In this document: in pieces, positions 60,615 to 64,000 of the stretch | Numbering within the stretch: the first letter of the stretch is position 1 | How the letters are laid out: every line of letters starts with the position of its first letter | From: Tretioscincus oriximinensis | Taxonomy: Eukaryota > Chordata > Lepidosauria > Squamata > Gymnophthalmidae | Direction: 5' to 3' | NCBI GenBank assembly: GCA_022410635.1 | Contig: JAJVDF010000583.1 | Span: 719,534-783,533 of the forward strand | Length of the DNA: 64,000 nucleotides | Program-made: the position numbers and the translations under genes | The notes under the pieces: model-generated | What the model was told of the DNA's origin: nothing | Database searches by the model: none | What the model saw: the letters and a program-made list of their open reading frames with translations, nothing else

Positions 60615-60692
60615 CACCACACTATGGTTGGCTGCCCTGAGATCTTCGGGTATGGGGCGGGATATAAATATAAATAAATAAATATGGGATTC
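60615..60692 (+). mobile_element. SINE/L2-type 3' tail
   Basis: Reads ttggctgccctgagatcttc, ggtatggggcgggatata and an (aaat)n tail, as in the last 80 bp of the SINE at 49266-49514. Confidence 0.75.
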
Positions 60693-61395
60693 ACTTTCTT
60701 TAAGCCCCCAGACTGAATGTAAGCTCTAAGAACACTTCATCTTCCCAATAGATTGTTAATCAGTTTCTCACTAAACTTCAGACTTTGAATCCTTTGGGGC
60801 CTGGGTACATATATGTTTATTTCAGGTTCAAAAACCCTGGTAAGGAATACAGACACAGAAAATTGTCATATTCATATAATGTTCATAATTAACATAGAAT
60901 GGTAGAATTTGTGCCTAACATAATACATGAGTATGCCAGAAAATATTCCTAAGCCAAAGAATCTTAAAAAAACAAGTTTCAGTTTGTAAACTGTAATAGA
61001 AAGCAAAGCTTATAGAATGGTTTCTGTTTCCAGCGAGAAAAGCTTTCTTGCTGATATTATCAGGGGAAAATATTTCTGTTGGAAATAACCAGTGGGTGCC
61101 TGTTCTGCCGGCCTTGAATTTTGCATTTCTCCCCCTTTAGTTTTCATATTCTCACTGCAAAATGCCAGGAAAAAAAATGAGAACAAAGAATAAAAATGTT
61201 GGGACTGAGAATGCAATGCTTTTCAAAGCCATCTTTTTATGGAGTTATACACAAACAAATGCACATATACAAGCCTTTCAAACATTTGTATATACAACTA
61301 TATTTTATTTCCAATGTTTGCAGTTATATCAAAGTTAGGCAACACCTACCTTTATTACAAGTTGTAACCCCCAATTGGCCATTCACTGGGAAACC
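60693..61395. other. Unassigned sequence
   Basis: No gene or repeat recognised. Confidence 0.5.
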
Positions 61396-61552
61396 TCTCC
61401 ACAATGGAAAAACAGGCAGCATTCATGAAATACCATTTGCAGGAAGTTAAGAACAGGTGAAGATTTTGCCTATTTCTGCCCCAGATTGTCCAGGTGAAAT
61501 TGGTGGGCTACTGTGTGAGACAGAATGCTGGATTANATGGGCTCTGACCCCA
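61396..61552 (+). mobile_element. CR1 LINE 3' UTR fragment
   Basis: Contains ggcagcattcatgaaatacc, then gtgtgagacagaatgctgg and atgggctctgacc. It stops before the usual terminal repeat. Directly followed by an opposite-strand CR1 piece. Confidence 0.8.
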
Positions 61553-61855
61553 TTGGTATTTCACAAGTTCTGCCTGTTGCTCCATCCAAGAGGCAGTTTC
61601 AAAAGATCCACTCTAGTAGCTATTTGTACCCTTTTGTCCATAAACTGATCTAATCCTGCTTTAAAGCTATCCAGGCTGCTGGCTATTACCACCTCTTTTG
61701 GAAGTAAATTCCAAAGGCCGATGACCATCTGGGTGAAAAAATACCTTCCTTTGTCTGTTCTCACTCTTCTGCCCATTAGTTTCAAGGAGTGCCCTCTGGT
61801 CCTAGTGCTGTGTGATAGAGAAAATATTTTTCTCTATTCATCTTATCCACCCCAT
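61553..61855 (-). mobile_element. CR1 LINE C-terminal and 3' fragment
   Basis: On the minus strand it reads from the NREKYFLYHTAL-like region through RRVRTDKGRYFFTQMVIG and LWNLLPKEVV to the early 3' UTR (gatggagcaacaggcag). Both this piece and its neighbour contain that same 3' UTR block, so together they form an inverted pair. Confidence 0.85.
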
Positions 61856-63129
61856 GCATATTCAGTGTGCGTATTCAAACTGCACAGAGAGTTAACTAAT
61901 CCCAACTTTCTTCGGTTTAACTAGAACCCCAACATTCCTAAATAGAATTGTTTTAATATAACAACAGTAATATAACTTATTATCTCTTTCAAGAGATAAT
62001 TAAGCCTCACAAGAAATGAGAGCAATTTAGCAGTAGTTTAAGTGTGAGAGTACTACAATATTCCCTTCCTAATCAGTACTCATCCATGCATTTTAATCCC
62101 ATTTTTGTGTTGCCCTAGCAAACTGTAATTACATAATGTCATTAGTGCTAAACTTTCAAGTGTATCTTCACTGATTATGGAGAGAAAAGCATCCAAGACA
62201 TTGAAAAAAAGCAAATAACGATAGATTGAAGCAATGATAGATGCTTCCATATGCTGCTAATTATAAAGAAAAAAACCAATCCAGCATGTCCGATGTAGTG
62301 CGAAAGTGTTATATTGCTGAAATCCGAAGTAACGTTATGCGTATTCAAGAAAGTCTCAAATTAATGGCTTTGTCCCTGACTGATTTATCTGTTGAACTAT
62401 TTCCAGTAGCATTCTAGATGCCTGTGTGTGAATATATATTCATATTCGAATGAGTATTTAGGGGTGTTTCCATATGTGGAAGAAATTAAGAAAATGAAAG
62501 ATGCAAACCCTTGTTTTCCTAAAGAACAGGCTTGCTTTTTAAAATTTTAAGACAGGCCCATGATTAGATGGAGGTTATTACTAGCTTGATTATCTTTTTA
62601 AAACTGATTTTATTGTGATCTTCCCTGAGACTTTCAGGCAAAGAACAGGATAGAAATATAAACAAACAAATAATGAGTTGGAATGTGAAAGATCAATCAA
62701 CGGGAAAGAATGGGGGGTTTGTGAGAGAAGGAAGTAATCTTTATCCATGATTCAAGTGAACCTGAACTTCCTATTCCATATTTGCATTGGAAGCAAACCT
62801 TTTGTCTGGCCTAAGTGCTAGCACAATATTTGCATGCTAGCAATAAAGAAAATGTTGGTGGCATGAATTTTAATAAATTGAGGCAGGATCCAGGTGACAG
62901 GGCTACAACTGAACAAGGAGAGGAAAGCGCTGTAGAAATTTCCTACTTGAACCTGAATTGGATGCTTAATTTCACGTTCATGTCCATTCCAGGGAAACAG
63001 CCTGCATATCACACGTGGCGGCTGCTGAATGCCTCTCATCCTACTGCAGAGAAAACTGGAAACACCAGTTTTCTGGCAAGGAAGGGCGGGAGAGGCAGCA
63101 GGCATTGATGACAGCTGATCAGCAGCTGA
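61856..63129. other. Unassigned sequence with a SINE/L2 tail
   Basis: 62625-62672 (ccctgagactttcaggc, then aacaggatagaaatata and an aaac run) resembles a decayed SINE/L2 tail. No gene recognised. Confidence 0.5.
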
Positions 63130-63475
63130 TTAGCAAGGGAGGGAAAAGGAAGGAGAACAAAGAGCCCCCTTTCCATTCAGCGCCATTGGCAGAACCTGCA
63201 TGGAGAAGAGCAGCTTGCCGTGCAGGGTCACCCAGATGTTGGGTCGCCAGGGTGAGTCGCACACCCCTCAATCCCCTTCCTGCCCCTCACCAGCAGACCC
63301 TGCATGGAGAAGAGCAGCAGCAGCAACAAGCAAAGGGCAAGAAGGGATTGATGGGTGTGTGACTAACCCTAACCCTGGGTGACCCTGCGCAGCAACCTGC
63401 TGTTCTCCATGCAGGGTCTGCTGGCAGTGCTGAATGGAAAGGGGGCTCTTCATTATTCCCCTTCCTCCATGGCTA
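63130..63475. repeat. GC-rich inverted repeat, about 100-bp arms
   Basis: The left arm 63130-63235 (agagccccctttccattcag to cagggtcacccag) and the right arm 63375-63475 (ctgggtgaccctg to ctgaatggaaagggggctct) are imperfect inverted copies. The spacer is about 140 bp and carries a further direct copy of cctgcatggagaagagcagc (63299). It is probably part of a non-autonomous DNA transposon whose ends I could not fix. Confidence 0.7.
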
Positions 63476-64000
63476 AAAAATAATGTACGTACACACTGGG
63501 TAATGGGGCCCCATGAGTGGAGAAGGGAGAGCTCATGTTAACTTATTTGTGAAGTTGGACTGGGTAGAAGATTGCCATGAAATCCAGCTCCCTCCTTCCA
63601 TCCCTGCCGAAAAAGAAAAACGAGATTGTGGTTGTGTGTGCTGCTCGACCTGTGGTCAGTAGGAATTGGCCGAAAAGGTTATGACCACAGCCACCCAGCC
63701 TGGGAATACTATTGACTGGAGCTCCCGTCTTGTCATAACTCAGCTCAACTCTGAGATGGGAGCGCACGCACTCATGAATGCTGCTATGGAGAAGTCCGTG
63801 GCTGGAGTTCAACTAACACAAATGACAAAGTGGAGCAGCGGCGACAGAATTTGGCCTCAAACTGCGCAGCAGAAACAAGTGGTGTGAGTATGGATGGACG
63901 CAGGAGCACTTCCACTTTGGTTTTCATGCGAATGGGGGACGTTCGCAATGCAGTTGTGCCTGTTTTTATGGGCAGTTTGTTTGCAGCCTAGGTTTGTTGC
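63476..64000. other. GC-richer unassigned sequence at the window edge
   Basis: A + strand frame at 63666-63887 is open but matches nothing I know. It may belong to the same element as the inverted repeat to its left. Confidence 0.4.

Noticed and set aside
63362..63376. Telomere-like ctaaccctaaccctg
   Set aside because: Only about two units within a GC-rich inverted repeat; far too short for an interstitial telomere.
1..64000. CRISPR arrays, operons, bacterial or organellar genes, tRNA genes
   Set aside because: No spaced direct repeats, no compact gene clusters and no intact tRNA; tRNA-like boxes occur only in SINE heads.

Overview
This window is nuclear DNA from a vertebrate, almost certainly a squamate reptile and more likely a lizard than a snake. 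The evidence is its repeat mix: several CR1 LINEs (some with the 'cttatgttcttatgt' end, some with the older 'aatcatagaatcatagag' end), L2 and L1 LINE remnants, an L3/CR1 copy ending in an (ATTCT)n tail like the one described in snakes, tRNA-headed SINEs including one related in its body to Sauria SINEs, and short non-autonomous DNA transposons. Base composition is AT-rich. Isolated single Ns and two N runs point to a draft assembly. There is no bacterial or organellar signature, operon, tRNA, rRNA or CRISPR array.

Host coding sequence is sparse. The only stretch that looks like a living host gene is on the + strand. A 94-bp exon (11695-11788) with a clean acceptor and a GTAAGA donor is followed 6.2 kb later by a phase-matched, probably terminal, coiled-coil exon (17953-18207) with a stop and a poly(A) signal at 18347. 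I could not name the gene. Its upstream exons must lie to the left of the window or be too short to see.

Layout: 1-1.26 kb is a broken CR1 reverse transcriptase. 1.57-1.76 kb is an L2 scrap. 2.67-3.40 kb is copy 1 of a terminal-inverted-repeat (TIR) transposon family. 5.46-6.6 kb is the 5' end of an L1. 11.7-18.2 kb is the host gene end, with an L3 copy and transposon copy 2 in its intron. 21.58-21.77 kb is a miniature inverted-repeat element with 7-bp target duplications. 25.4-25.9 kb holds two SINEs around a long (TTC)n. 28.37-28.80 kb is transposon copy 3. 28.8-30.2 kb is a LINE reverse transcriptase split by a small retroposon with a 14-bp target duplication. 31.0-34.8 kb is one L1 ORF2 cut apart by an L2 end, a CR1 and transposon copy 4, which itself contains a SINE. 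34.76-35.56 kb is transposon copy 5. 42.0-42.9 kb has L2 and CR1 ends. 45.0-45.5 kb is a CR1. 46.40-46.53 kb is a folded-back retroposon. 47 and 49 kb hold SINEs. 51.5-53.0 kb is the most complete CR1. 53.0-55.1 kb is an antisense L1 ORF2 containing a CR1 insertion and a perfect 74-bp hairpin. 55.1-55.4 kb is a third Sauria-like SINE. 61.4-61.9 kb has two opposed CR1 pieces. 63.1-63.5 kb is a GC-rich inverted repeat. The remainder is intergenic or intronic sequence in which I recognise nothing.

I do not see a new multi-gene system. The strongest unusual signals are structural: a family of palindrome-cored TIR transposons, two near-perfect fold-back structures (one inside a target-site duplication), a SINE family that joins a Sauria-like body to an L2-like (TTC)n tail, and a four-deep nest of insertions. 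All identifications rest on reading motifs by eye; no database search was possible.
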